Counted from the first letter of the stretch, positions 10,480 through 23,024 are shown. The stretch: DNA of 64,000 nucleotides from Ochotona curzoniae (GCF_017591425.1 NW_024466607.1:10486501-10550500), one strand, 5' to 3'. Numbers and translations: made by a program. Notes: generated by a model from the letters alone, not told the origin.

Positions 10480-12780
10480 TGATCAAAAATGACAACGAAA
10501 TTCAAAAACATGCCCACAAAATGTATCCTTTTAGAAAAGAGTTTAAGGGATTTCTTGTTTAAAGAAATAACATAAATTAAAAGCTGTCTAGAAATGGTTA
10601 ATAATGTTGATCAAGCAAATTTGTTTAGAAAGATAAGTAGGCAAAGAAGAGCCTAGCAGGTGCTCAAGGTAACAAGTCTTAACAAGCAATGTGTTTGTTA
10701 AGAGTTTATTTTAGATCTATGCTTTTGATTTTTGCCTTCTAATGGCTTCTGACATGGGGGGAAATGGGAACAATTGAAATACATCTCTGCCTCCAACATC
10801 TTTCTCTCAGTAATAGATAGTGAAATCCAAAAGAAGACAATAGAATGTTGTAGAATGTGGAGGTATGTAATGTAGGGTGCAGGGAAACACAGAGTATGGG
10901 ACAGAACATGTCAGCAGTAGTCTTGTGCTGGGAGTCTGTGCACAGGCAGATGCCCAAAGCCCCAACAAGGCCATGGCTTTGTGTCTTTGAGTGAGCTCAG
11001 CCAGACCTAGCCAAGCTTAAGAGGCGAGTAAGAATGTGGAGGCAGTGTCAGAAGAAATCCTTTCAAAGTGTGGGGCTTGGGTAGAGGGATTGGCAGAGAG
11101 TAGGAAAGAAAGGTAGACTGGTGAAATCTGGCACACTGTGTCCCCCACTATCCCTGAAGAGGAATCCATCCAAGTGGTCTCCCAAGGCAGCTAAAGGAGA
11201 AGGCCAGGGTTGCCTGGCTTCCTCACTTGGGCATACCATGGCTCTGTCAGTGAGCCAGTTAAGAAGGCAGGTACTTTAACTCTACAGAACCTTCAGGAAG
11301 AAATGTTTCTCTTGTATAAACTCAGGTGCTAACTGAACAATGGAACGAGAACCTCTCTTATGAATAGTTTCCAACGATGAGCTATCTGAGGCCATTGCAT
11401 GCCTAGGAATAACATAACGGGGTGGGGTGGGGTGGGAATACAGGACAGACCACTGGTAAGTGAAAACAAATGACTAACCTGTCCCTCTTCAGTCCCATTA
11501 AAGAAGCTAATATCCCTTGAGGCCGTTTTAAATTTTTGGCAAAGCCAGATCCCTAGACTTCGAGCTTGTAGAACCCTGTTCTTCCATGTTGTTCAGAAGT
11601 CATACTTACCACGGAATGCTTGGGGGACAGCAGAGCATAACCTGCAGTAATATGTGCAAAAAGTTGGATATTGGACCAGTGATGTTACTAACTAGAAAAT
11701 GCCTGAACTCTGTGTGTTTGTTGTGGAAATAAAAACTTCTGGGGATGGATCAAACATATCTGGAAGTTACTTGAAACTGGTCAGTAGCTAAATGGAATGT
11801 GACTTAGATATTCTAGCCAATACGTGTTGTACTCCAAGGTTATTTTTGTATTTTCAAGGGTGCTTCTGGGGACCTACCCGTGAGATGTAGAAACTATACT
11901 AAGAGCCAGAAGATATTCTCTGTGAACCTAGAGAGTAGAAATGATCAACCCTGCTATCTGCATGACTGCTTATTCTTAATGTTCTCGTATGCCCTGACAT
12001 TTTTACTGGTTTTGGTGAAATTGAAATGTGGCCTAGAACTGACCTCCAGATGATGAACACAAGGATTTCCTGTAGAAAGTCCTGCTTCATAGCATTTGTT
12101 GGTTACCATGATATATATGTTTCCAGTGTGTGATGTCCCTGAATGTAGGATTGGAAAGAGATAATTTACAGTTGATTCTTGTGAATCAGCATATGCCAGC
12201 CAGCATGAGGGCATATAAAATGAATTCAATTTGGGTAGTTCAGATGGAGAATTAAGCAAGATTTCTTTTTTGTGAGAAACTTTGAGAAATGTTGTTTGTA
12301 AATACAAATGTTACTTGTAAAATGCTATATTTTTATGATTATTTTATCAAGCAGATAGATTACCTGTATATCTCACCAGATGTTCTAAACGCTTAGGTTT
12401 CCTTAGTGTTTGCCTAGGTAGAGACTAGGGCTCCTTTCCCCTTAGATGTGGGTGCTAAATTAGTGCTGCCCAGAGGCTCAGTGAGACCTACACACTGTGA
12501 AGCCAACTGCAGGAATTCTGGGCTGAGGATCAAGAAAAAACAGGGAGTCTTCTGTCTGTTGGAGAGGTGACACTGAAATTTAGGTTTATGCTTTGGCATG
12601 ATAATATATAAACTTTTCTGATATTAATGTTACAAAGATAGTTGACTTTTTTCTCTCTACCTCTCAAACAAATAGTTTTTCTAAAAAACTGGAAAAAATG
12701 GAAGTACACTTTCTTATCAGTGCAAGGCAAGGGAACTTATTAGGATAGAAGAGAACTGGAAATGTCCATAGAATTTTATG
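10480..12780. other. Non-coding, no repeat family recognised
   Basis: 2.3 kb with no SINE. It contains the four-run G tract at 11419-11436, described separately. No exon is recognised. Confidence 0.5.
11419..11436 (+). other. G-quadruplex motif
   Basis: GGGGTGGGGTGGGGTGGG: four G-runs separated by single T loops, the most stable class of intramolecular quadruplex. Confidence 0.8.
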
Positions 12781-12784
12781 TGCA

Positions 12785-13082
12785 TTTAAAAATAATATGT
12801 ATTTATTTGAGGGAGGGAGAGAGAAAGAGAGGGAATGAAAGAGAACTCCCAACTTCTGGTTCATTCCCCAGATGCCTTCAAGGGCTGGGCCAGGCAGGTG
12901 GGAACCGGGAACTGAACCCAAGTCATCCATGTGGGTGGCAAGAACCCAATTTCCTTGAGCCATCTCCTGCTGACTCCCAGGGACTGCATCAGCAGGAGGC
13001 TGAAGTCTGGAGCCCTAGCTGGGACTACCAGCAAGGCACTCTGCTGTGGGCATCTTAATCATTAGGCTAAAACCTACTCTCT
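12785..13082 (-). mobile_element. Old lagomorph C-SINE
   Basis: Reverse-oriented copy with an AT tail on the left and a head ('AATCATTAGGCTAAAACC') on the right. Diverged subfamily. Confidence 0.75.
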
Positions 13083-13084
13083 CC

Positions 13085-14415
13085 ATGGACATTTTGTTAA
13101 GAAAGGCTTGCATCTGTTCTGTGGTGATTTGTGTCATGTATTTTTGCTATCATCTTGCTAACTCCTGGTCAGAGTGTTTTAGCCCTATTTTTAGCTCTAT
13201 ACTGTTGTCTCTTAAAGTATTCAACGATAAAAAGAACCAGTGCTCTTGGAGAGGATAGATGATTTCATGTCTGAGGGTGGGGGGCAGGGCAAGACAATCA
13301 TTAGAATTTGAATTCTAGATGCTGAAAGAAAACAAAGCTGCTTGAGAACACAAGGGAGTCATGAATACTAATATGAAAGAGATATGACAGACTTGTGCAA
13401 AACCACACTGCCTATAGGAAGTGATAGACTTAGAAAGTCCATATATATATTGATTCCTCTAAATTACGTGAGATCTGTTTTTGAGTGTTATGTCACCAAT
13501 AGTTTGAAAATTCAGGTGATTATTCTTTCTATAAAGACCTCAGAGGGGGTATTGCAAGAGCCTTTCACAACTCCAAAGGTTTCTGCAAAATGTGGTTTAT
13601 TTGTTGGAAAAGGAAGCCAGAACATTGGAGCAAATCAGTATTTCTGGTGACACTGGGGGTGGCTTATCTGAGAGTTGATTCTCTTCTCCCAGTAGCAAAG
13701 GACCAACTTTCCTGCATCATTCCAGAGGTACTCACAGTGTATGTTGTCCCGAAGCTGTGCTGACTTTATCACCCACCAGCACACATTTCACATAATATCA
13801 TTTTTTTTTTTTTTTTGCTGGCTATTTATCTGGCAGTGATTCACTCTCTGCAGGGGTTCTGTATCCTTATTCTATACTATTTTGTGATTGTGGGAACCTC
13901 AGTGGGTAAAGCAGAACCAGCTTTTAAACCCCAGCAGTAGGGCTTGCTGTAACTTACCACAAAGGGAAACTCGACAGAAGTCAGAAAATGTTCAGTGGAT
14001 GAAAACCTAAAGCGTGGGCAAGACCAGACACAACATGCACAGGCAAAGGGAAAGTATCTGAGATAGTTAAAAGAGGAGGGAAATAAGGGGTAGAATGTGC
14101 CACAGAACATGACTTTTAAGCATGAATCCCCTCTTTAGGAGATTTTAAAGTGAAGGAGGAATAGAAAGCAAGAGAAGAAATGGGACGTGAATGATAAAGT
14201 GAAAGTCTGGCCTTTGATAAAGGTTTGAGGAAAAGCATGTTCATACCCAAACCTCACAAAGTACAAGGATCAAGTGAAAAAGCAGGTCAGTAGAACACCA
14301 GTCAACAGTTAGTGTCTGAAAGAACTAAATGGATAAGACAAGTGAAGTGGCTGGCATTCTGCCCCATTGGTTCTTGCAGCAAAATCTGCTCTTTGCAAGA
14401 TCCATATATTAAAGA
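13085..14415. other. Non-coding, no repeat family recognised
   Basis: Includes a T-run at 13800-13816. No exon is recognised. Confidence 0.5.
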
Positions 14416-14419
14416 CATA

Positions 14420-14778
14420 CTGTAGATTTATTTTTCTTTGAAGGGCAGAGCTAAAGAGAGGAGGAGGAGAGAGAGGGAGACAGAAAGAAGAGGAGGAGGA
14501 GAGAAGAGAGAAAATGAGAGAGAGAGATCCAGATCTTCCATCTGCTCCTTTACCTGCTCCCAATGGCTGTAGCTGAGCTGATCCAAAGCCAGCAGTGTCT
14601 GTGGGGTCTCCCAAGTGGCTAAGGAGGCCTAAGCCTTGGACCCTCCACCACTGCCTTCCCAGGCCATAAACAGCGAGCTGAATCAGAAGTGGAGCAGCCA
14701 GGACTCGAACTGGTGCCCATATGGGATGGCAGCATCTAAGGCAGAGGCTTAGCGTGTTATACCAACCTGCCAGCCCTG
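14420..14778 (-). mobile_element. Lagomorph C-SINE with expanded GA-rich tail
   Basis: The CT-rich 3' region is expanded, so the + strand shows a long AGG/GA run (14455-14528). The core 'CCCATATGGGATGG' is intact near 14720. Any open reading frame across it is a SINE shadow. Confidence 0.85.
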
Positions 14779-14789
14779 AAAAGGCAAGC

Positions 14790-15730
14790 TTTAATGGCAA
14801 TCCGTGGATAATGCTAGTTTGTCCATATCACTGTGAACACGTAGAAAAATCTTGAAGGTATTTTGAGAAGTTCAAATTCCTCCCTTCACAGATTGGGCTT
14901 TGAAGTCATGTAAATGTAATTTCCGTAGTCATTGAAAAAACAGTCTGTAATCAAAATAACACTCCGCCCGCGTACAGTTCATTTGGATCTGCTGGTTACT
15001 CTTCAGCTTCTTTTGATTTACTTCCTTAGACTTAAAGGATTTTATTTTGTAAATGTTGACACCACCCTGCTCTTCACCCTTGAACTGTTTGTAGTCCAAC
15101 CATGCTTTCCTTCTTGGGCCAAGGCAGTGGCTGCTTTCTGGTGCTGAGGGTCTGGGTCACCTGCTAGGACTTTTGCTCTTCTAACTAAAATTCTCATCCT
15201 TAAATGTCTGCATCTCAAGATACAAGCACATGGCAGCTGTCATTTTTTTTCTCATCACGTGGTCATTCTGACTATATTCACTTGTATACCATAAAACATT
15301 TTTGCTGTAATTATTCATCAGCATGAGTTTTATGCAGAAGGTATCCCATGATTTCTCATAAGAGCAGGTGAAATTCTAGAGTCAGAGGTGTCCCTGTGCA
15401 CAGACATTGTCTAAGACAGGAAAGGCTATAAAATGACTCCTTGTAGTCCCAGACCTGTAGAGCAAGCATAGATATTAGAAGAAGGCCATTGTTCCTTCCT
15501 GCCTTGGTGTTCCTATGATTGGAATAAGGACCAGCTGATTCTCTCCTTGTGATTAGGAACATTATAGATGTTGACTGAGGAATCTAGATATTCATGCTGA
15601 TCCACAAAAATAGAGCAAATACAAGTCACTATGTTTTGTATAATTAGAATAAAAGCAAGATCTTTCTCATCTTTTTTAATGTTCATCATCTATTAATGTA
15701 TTCTAGTCTACTGTCAGACTTGAATAAAAA
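14790..15730. other. Non-coding, no feature recognised
   Basis: AT-rich unique-looking sequence. Confidence 0.45.
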
Positions 15731-15732
15731 TT

Positions 15733-16078
15733 TCTTTTTTAAAGTTTTTTATGTACTTGAAATACAGAGTTAGGTATAGACAGAGACAGAGTGAGGACTT
15801 CCTTCTCCTTGTTCATTCTCCAAATGGCTGCAACAGCTGGAGCTGGGCTGGTCCAAAGCCAGGAGCTTCCTCTCGCTCTTCCCATGTGGGTTCGTTCAAG
15901 GGCTCGGGGACCTGGGTCATCTTACACTGCTTTCTCAGGTGCATCAGCAAGGAGCTGGATGTGAAATCCACAAGGAGCTGGATGTGAAGTGAAGTAGCCA
16001 GGATTCAAAACTGTGCCTATATGGGATGCCAGTGCCACAAGAAGTAGCTTTACCTGCCATGCCACACCGGCAGCCCCT
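15733..16078 (-). mobile_element. Lagomorph C-SINE with internal 23-bp duplication
   Basis: Full-length reverse copy. CAAGGAGCTGGATGTGAA occurs twice in tandem (15948-15970 and 15971-15993), so the copy is one unit longer than its relatives. Confidence 0.85.
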
Positions 16079-16079
16079 T

Positions 16080-17490
16080 GAATAGATTTCTTGACTTGAC
16101 TTTTATTAATGAAATGTGTCAAAATAATGATCAGAATTTCACATGAAGAAGTAATACATAATGTTTGAAAAACCAATGAGGACTTTGTTACTGTATAATT
16201 TCCAAAATATGTAAGTGAAGAAAGTGAGATCCAGAGAAACTGGATGGCTATGGGGTTGTAGAGTCAAGAGCAAGTTGTGATTTATATTTAGAGCAATTTC
16301 TGTTCATTTGTAAAGGGGAGTGGTAAACCTGAAAAGTGCGGATCCTTTTTGTGTCTTAAGATAAACCCAACCCTTTTTATGTGACCACATAATCGGGCTT
16401 CCACTCAAGGAGTTCTGGGAAGAGTCACCTGCAGTTCCTTAAGTGATGGGTACCTGCATCAGTTATCTCTTCTTTCTCCTGTGTATCATAAAAAAGAAAT
16501 ACACAAGGGAAACTACCATTTTAGAAAAATCAGACAGACATCAAAATATTAAAGCGGTCAAAAACAAACTCAGAAGCTGGTTGGGGAATGTGAGAAGGAA
16601 GGTGTTTCCTTGGCTGTGGGTTTCAAAGATGAACTTCTGTAGATAAAGGCACACTTTGGGCGATAACATACATCTCTAGTGCACGTTGCATCCTGAAGGA
16701 TCTGTGAGAACAGGGTTTAGCTGGAGTAGAGAGTGTCAGGGTGTGGGAGAAGGAAGGCAGTGATAATACTTGGCAAATTGTCTCAGAAAAAATGTCCTTT
16801 CCCCACTCCCTTAAAGCCCACTGAGCAAACAAATAGAAATGCTCATTCCTGGTAAGAAGACAGGAAGATCCAACTAAATTGATGCCAAGAGAAACAAAAA
16901 GTAGCTAATCTGGCATCATTGGAAGACTATAAAAGTCAACCAAACTTACTAAATGAAAAAGAGAAACTTGCAATACAACAGGTGACCCTATTAACATTCT
17001 ATCCTGAGTTTAAAAAATTCTGAAAGGAAGCTTACCAAGTAGGAATGCAGTGACCCAATGGAGGATATAACATGATGGAAATTTTCAACAAGAAACAAAA
17101 GAAAATGAAGAGCAGTAACTCAGGATGTAGTTACCTGTAACACCCTCTTTGATGCTCACGAATCTTCTAGTTAGTAAATTATGAAAAAATGGATAAGAGT
17201 TCTGACCATAGGCACAACTCCCTTAGGTATCCACAAGGAAGCAAGGACAAGTTATAAATACACCAAATCCACATCTTTCCCAAACAGCTTTTGAAGAAGA
17301 AATAAATGCAGAAAGGAGGTGGAACCACCACCTACCAAGCTAAAAGCTGGAGGACACATATCCTTAGTATTAGTGACAGAACAAAAGCCATTTGTATGCA
17401 GTTAATCAGTGGAAGAAGGATGTTCAGATTAGATAACAAAGTAACTAGTAGGACAGAAACGTGTGAAACAGAGCCTCAGCTAGCTTGAAA
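16080..17490. other. AT-rich non-coding, possibly degraded LINE
   Basis: A-rich on the + strand from 16850 to 17480, as in degraded L1/HAL1, but I cannot align it from memory. Confidence 0.35.
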
Positions 17491-17496
17491 ATTAGG

Positions 17497-17770
17497 GATT
17501 GGTGCTGTGATGTAGTGGGATGAGCTGGGTTTGAGTCCAGGCTGTTTCACTTCCTAACCAGCTCCCTGCTAATGCATCTGGGAGAACAGCAGAGGATGGC
17601 TCAAGTGCTTGGACCCCTGCACTCATGTGGAAGACCTGGAACAAGCTTTTGGCTCCTGATTTCGGACACTCCCAACTGCAGCTAGTATTGTGGCCATGTG
17701 GAGAAGTGAACCAGAGATGAAAGATTTTCTCCCTCTCTTATCCCCTACTTCTAAAGGCAAAGCTTCATGT
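17497..17770 (+). mobile_element. Old lagomorph C-SINE
   Basis: 'AACCAGCTCCCTGCTAATGC' and 'AGAGGATGGCTCAAGTGCTT' are diagnostic of the older subfamily. The 3' end is diverged. Confidence 0.75.
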
Positions 17771-17799
17771 ACAAAATGAAAAATTAGAATTACCTAAAT

Positions 17800-18065
17800 G
17801 AATAAAAGTGATGATAAACCCACAGCCACATTGTGGAAAATTACTCATTGTTGTACATATGATACATTGCTAATGAAGAGCGATACAAGTCTGTTTGTCA
17901 CACACACATTGACACACGTTTCCTATTGGTAAAAAAGTTACCAAAATGCCAATGATGATTATGTCAGAAAAGTAGAATGATTGGTGTTTTCTTGTTTTCT
18001 GTATTTACTGAAGTTTTTTTCAATGTGAAATTACTTAAATAAACATTAAAACAGTTAAAATTACT
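17800..18065 (+). mobile_element. L1M 3' end
   Basis: 'GATTGGTGTTTTCTTGTTTT' followed by 'CTGTATTTACTGAAG..' and AATAAA at about 18038 resembles the terminal 3' UTR of old L1 elements. Confidence 0.5.
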
Positions 18066-18310
18066 CGGACGAAGGAGACCACAGGTTGAAGGCTGAATGT
18101 GATATTCCTTATTACTTGTCAGGGCAGAAGCATATTACAAGCACTTATCAAATTGAAGAAAAACACCAAGATAAATGACATTGTACTTGCCAGCTGGAAT
18201 TCATTGCCAGTTGGCAGCTTGTTGGATTACGAAGAGAATGTGTTCAGTCAGCAGTATTTATCAAACTTACGCCAAGACTTCTCTGGAGCAGCAGTTGAAA
18301 ACCAGTACTG

Positions 18311-18648
18311 GGCCCTGCGGTGTGGCCTAGCGGCTAAAGTCCTCGCCTTGAACGCGCCGGGATCCCATATGGGCACCGGTTCTAATCCCGGCAGCTCCAC
18401 TTCCCATCCAGCTCCCTGCTTGTGGCCTGGGAAAGCAGTGGAGGACGGCCCAAAGCTTTGGGATCCTGCTCCCGTGTGGGAGACCCGGAAGAAGTTACTG
18501 GATCCTAGCTTTGAATCGGCATAGCATCGGCCGTTGTCCTCACTTGGGAAGTGAATCATTGGAAGGAAGATCTTCCTCTCTGTCCTCTCCTCCTCTCTGT
18601 ATATCTGACTTGCCAATAAATAAATCTTTTTTTAAAAAAAAAAGAAAA
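18311..18648 (+). mobile_element. Lagomorph C-SINE, full length, with target-site duplication
   Basis: Complete tRNA-related head (GCGGCTAAAGTCCTCGCCTTG), B box, body and A-rich tail. It is flanked by GAAAACCAGTACTG (18297-18310) and GAAAACCAGCACTG (18649-18662), a 14-bp target-site duplication with one change. Confidence 0.95.
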
Positions 18649-18703
18649 GAAAACCAGCACTGTGGTAGACTGAGAAAGGGACTCATTAAAAGCAAAGGAA
18701 CCT

Positions 18704-19025
18704 TGGGGCTGGCATTGTGGCATAGCAGGTTAAGTTTCTTCCTGCAATGCCAGCATCCCATATGGGTACTGGTTAGAGTTCTAGGAGCTTCACTCCCAAT
18801 TCAGCTCCCTGCTAATGCACCTGGGAAGGCAGCAGAGGATGACCAAAGAGCTTGGGCCCCTGGACCCCTGTACCCCTGTGGTAGACCTGGAAGCAGTTCC
18901 TGGAGGCTGGTTTCAGCCTTGCCCATCCTAGCCATTTGCAGCCAGTTGAGGAATGAGACAGGATTCTTTCTCTGATCTCCTCTCTCCATAACTCTGCCTT
19001 TCGAATAGATTGTATTTCAATATAT
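18704..19025 (+). mobile_element. Lagomorph C-SINE, older subfamily, with target-site duplication
   Basis: Flanked by perfect direct repeats AAAGGAACCT (18694-18703 and 19026-19035). The body is about 25% diverged by eye from the neighbouring copy in the same orientation. Confidence 0.9.
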
Positions 19026-19204
19026 AAAGGAACCTAAAAGCACCTATCCTGAAGTATAAATTCTGGTCACTTATTCTCATTCATAAACAAATTTGTTCTG
19101 AGATTGGACAGTTTTAGCCACAGTAAGTGCTGTGTTTCACTATGGACAATATCTGCACTTACTAGCATATTAGAAGCTCTAGAGAGTCTGCTCTTACTGT
19201 TTTA

Positions 19205-19545
19205 AGATTTATTTTGTTTGAAAAGGCTAAGGAAAGATTCTCCATCTGCTGGTTCACTGCTCAAATGTCCTCTCAAGGCTGGACCTGACTGAACCAGGAG
19301 CCTGGGACTCCAGGGCTCCCACATGCGTGGCAGAGGGCTAAGCACATGGGCCATCTTCTGCTGCTTTACCAGGTGCGGTAGCAGGGAGCTGGTTCAGAAG
19401 GGAAGCAGCCATCTGTGGCCACACCACCCTGGACGCACCTGATCTCATCTGAAGTGGAGCAGCCAAGGCTTGAATGGCCACTCAGATGTACAATGCCAGT
19501 AGCATAAGCAGCAGTTTAACCTGCTCTGTCATCAATCCAGTGCTC
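19205..19545 (-). mobile_element. Old lagomorph C-SINE interrupted by a 5S rRNA fragment
   Basis: Reverse copy with a recognisable body on both sides of a 42-bp foreign segment at 19411-19452. The segment sits where other copies read GAAGTGGAGCAGCC. Confidence 0.85.
19411..19452 (+). pseudogene. 5S rRNA 5' fragment, tailless retropseudogene inside a SINE
   Basis: ATCTGTGGCCACACCACCCT followed by GGACGCACCTGATCTCATCTGA matches the first 42 bases of mammalian 5S rRNA at 34 positions by eye. All eight differences are transitions, mostly at former CpG sites. Direct repeats GAAGGGAAGCAGCC (19397-19410) and GAAGTGGAGCAGCC (19451-19464) flank it. There is no poly(A) and no 3' half of 5S. Confidence 0.85.
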
Positions 19546-19549
19546 AGAT

Positions 19550-20460
19550 TTTACCTTTCTAAGCAAACAGGTTTCTGTAGTGTTTCACAAATTGATTTGA
19601 CTGAAGAATCCTTTTTTACAAATAACTCCTCTTAATATCTAACGGAACGCATGTTGGGATATGTTGTCTCATTTCTTCCAAAGACCTGACTAGGAAAGAT
19701 ACAAAGCGTTGCTGAAAAAAGAAAGATCACTATTTACTTAATGTCCAACTTTTTAAATGTGGTAAACACTTCTTTATAATGTCTAAGGTAATTCTGTAAA
19801 AACAAATTGTAAATTCTCCAGGAAGCACAGGTCATTTTTCAGCTATTTTTTTTTCAAGATATTAACGTGATTTTGAAGACAGTAAAAATATATTGACCCT
19901 GGCTTATGAGTATAATCTTTTAGATAAATGTATTCTTACAAACAAAAAAACTTTTAGGAAGGAGCAGTGAGGAAATATGTAAGAATCCCCAAATACAGTT
20001 AGATTTATTTCCAGCTTGTAAAAAAAAAATCACAGAAGCATAATATTTTATAGATGAAGAGTTTTGCGAGAAACTACTCAAAGCCAGACTTCATCAGGAG
20101 GGAAACACTGTATTGTGCTTCTGGTCTTTGGGACATGCGATGTTTCCACACCCAAGGGAGGATATTCAGTCTTCTGTGTGTACGACTTACATCATTCTTT
20201 CCAAGTGTAGTCAGAGGAATAGCTGTCCAGGGTACTGAAATCTTAGCTGGCTAGCTATAGTCTATACTCCCAAGCTTGTTTGACAGTCTCTGCAGATTAT
20301 ATGCCAACATTATGCTACTGAACTATTTCCCATGGGCTACAGACTTTGTGCTATTTCTCATCAGTGGCAGACAATTCCCTAGGTGGTGCCAAAATTCGGT
20401 AGTTTTAGAACAAACAAGCCGAGTGGTTGATCTCAGCACCATTGCTTTCACCAGTGAGGT
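19550..20460. other. Non-coding, no feature recognised
   Basis: AT-rich. No exon or repeat family assigned. Confidence 0.45.
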
Positions 20461-20464
20461 GGTG

Positions 20465-20595
20465 TGTGCTTAGCTCCTCTGGGACTCAGTGTCCTCATCT
20501 GTATAATAAGAAATAGCACCTGCTGAAAAGGATGGTTTAAAGATCTAGAAGTAATGAAAACGAAATATTTAGTGCAGGTACTGAGATTTGGTAGG
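20465..20595 (+). mobile_element. MIR SINE fragment
   Basis: 'GGGACTCAGTGTCCTCATCT' and 'GTATAATAAGAAATAGCACC' match the MIR 3' half. Confidence 0.65.
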
Positions 20596-20750
20596 TGTGC
20601 AACCAATGGTAACCAGGTGGTAAGAATGACTAATTACACATTCATGTACTTATAACCAAGTGCTTACAAAGCGCCTGCTCTGTGGAAGGGCTTTTGAGAG
20701 TGGAGATACCTGAGATATACCTTTTGACATCCAGGTAGTTTCATTTTTAG

Positions 20751-21066
20751 AAAAGATTTATTTATTTTTGTTGGAAAGTCAGACATACAGAGAGGAGGAG
20801 AGACAGAGAGGAAGATCTTCCATCCCTTGATTCACTCCCCAAGTGACCACAGTGGCTGGAGCTGAGTTGATCCAAAGCCAGGATCCAGGAGCCTCCTCCA
20901 GATCTTCCATGTGAGCACAGGGTCTTTGGGCTGTCCTTCACTGCTTTCCCGGGCCACAAGCAGGGAGCTGGATGGGAAATGGGGGCACCAGGATACAAAC
21001 TAGCACTCACATGGGATCCTGTGTGTGCAAGGTGAGGACCCCAGACACTAGGCTACCATCCCAGGC
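20751..21066 (-). mobile_element. Lagomorph C-SINE, full length, with target-site duplication
   Basis: Flanked by GTAGTTTCATTTTTAG (20735-20750) and GCAGTTTTATTTTTAG (21067-21082), two differences. Complete body and head. Confidence 0.9.
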
Positions 21067-21084
21067 CAAGGCAGTTTTATTTTT

Positions 21085-21770
21085 AGTTGGGAAATGTAAT
21101 TGAACTGTTTCACCCAGACTACTGAGGTCCAAATTGTCTGTTTCTTAGTGGTGGATTTAAGTCAGTGTTCATTCAATGAGGAAAGTCGTTCGTTCTTAAC
21201 AGAAATCTCACCTCTAAGACTGGGGTTTCCTATGTACTACTCTAGTCTGCTGAATAAAATCAGCCAGAAGAGAGTCATCGAATAGCAACTTTTGAGTTTA
21301 AAACCACTTATAGGCTCTGCAGTCAGAGAAATACCTGGAGATAGCATATTGCTGGGTGAAGGCAGAAAATGGCTCAGAGTAATTCTGAAATTGTACTAGA
21401 AAAGGTACAATACAAGAAGCCAGTTTCTATTTGGGAGTCAGGTTATGAATCTGTGTTTTTCCTTCAGTATGTTTGCTCCATATTTCCAGAATTGCTATGG
21501 GGAATCTAATCAAAGGTGACAGTAAAAGTGAAATGTGTTAGGAGTGTAGTTGATCTTTGAATACATTTCAAGATTTTATATGATCCTTATACTCTAATTT
21601 TAAAAATCCGTGATCACGGATCTCCACCTTCTTGTGCTGTTTAAAATCAGGATGAATCGACAGTTAATTCCTGAAAGCAGACTGAGGCTGTGAGGAGGAC
21701 TGCCTTCTCATCACTGGCTGGATAACAGCAGGTGCCAAATAGGTTTTTAATTTTCATGTTTATGTTTAAG
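21085..21770. other. Non-coding, contains a perfect 16-bp palindrome
   Basis: No exon or repeat assigned. The palindrome at 21606-21621 is described as a finding. Confidence 0.45.
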
Positions 21771-21777
21771 GGAACTA

Positions 21778-22300
21778 AAATGTCTGAGTTAGGATTCTCC
21801 AGAGGATAGAAATGGCAGCAACAAGATATACTGTGTATAATTTTTATTAAAGGAATATGTTCATATGATCTTGAACTTTGAGAAGTCTGAAGAGCTATAG
21901 CTGACAAGCTGTGATCCCAGGAGAGCCATGATGTGGTTCCACCTAAGTCTGCAGGCCCAGGGACCAGAAGGCCTCCCCTCTAGTCTAGGAGCTGGCAGGC
22001 TTGAAGTCCTCAACAAATTACTATTTTCATACAAGTCCAAAGACAGCAAATGTCCCAGCTCAGGACAGGCAGGTGGGAGGATGTTCCTCTTCTTTTTAGG
22101 ATCTACAGCCTTTTTATTCTATTTAAGACACTTCAGCTTCTGTAGGAGGTCCACCCACATAAGAGGGGAGGGTAAAACCTGCTTCACTCGATGAACACAC
22201 ACAGAAGTTAGTCTCATCTAGTCTGACCACACAGAAATATCCAGCACGACATGGAACCAAATGTCTGACCCACTTAAACTGGCACATAGAATGAGCTGTT
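21778..22300 (-). mobile_element. ERVL-type LTR (MLT2-like), antisense
   Basis: 'TAGGATTCTCCAGAGGATAG' at one end, 'TCCCAGGAGAGCCATGATGT' and 'GAGGTCCACCCACATAAGAG' inside, and 'AAACTGGCACATAGAAT' at the far end follow the complement of an MLT2-like LTR as I recall it. No internal retroviral genes are seen. Confidence 0.6.
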
Positions 22301-22304
22301 ACAT

Positions 22305-23024
22305 CAAGGGAGATTTGTTTCTGCTTGGGCTGACTGATTTTTCAGAAGTGAGAATGTGATGGTTTTCTAGTGTCTGTAGACTGGGATGGAAGTGGTTTAG
22401 TGGCCAAGACAAATATTGACTCATAAACAATGATGAGGGTTTAAAAATAGCCTTTCTTAGTTCCAAATAAACAAGGAATTTCATTTTCCAAAGGATTTGC
22501 TATCTGGAAGAAACAACCATTAGAGGGAGCTCTAGTTACAGTTTAAGAACACTTAACCTCTGTTCAGATAATGTCAACTAGGAACTCCAAGTTCCATAGT
22601 TTAGTAGAGACAGAGAATATATATGTATTTAAAAACAGGAAAAAAATCCCTAAATATCCCTTCATATCATGATTTTATGTATCTGACCTGAGCCTAGACT
22701 TGTAGAACATACAAGCCAATGAAAACAGACAAAGCTGGCAGAAGGAGAATGACCTGTGTTTCAGCCACTCCACGGAACATTGGTGCACCCTCAGTTCAGT
22801 TGCCTCCTCTCTCCCCAAGTCCATTCTTGTGTTGTGCACTGAAGAGGATGGAATTTTGTGTCTATCACATTGATGTCTGAGGACATTTCCTAGGGAACTG
22901 GAGAATTCTAAGAGGAATTACAGATTTTGTTTTTAAAATAAGGTGTTTCCAAGAGACAACCATCTTTAAAATAATTCTCAAGAATCATCTTGGGATTCTT
23001 ATATTCTCAAAAAGTGATGCTCTT
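22305..23024. other. Non-coding, no feature recognised
   Basis: Unique-looking AT-rich sequence. Confidence 0.45.

Noticed and set aside
14309..14800. 163-codon open frame on the - strand
   Set aside because: It is the translation of a C-SINE with an expanded CT tract.
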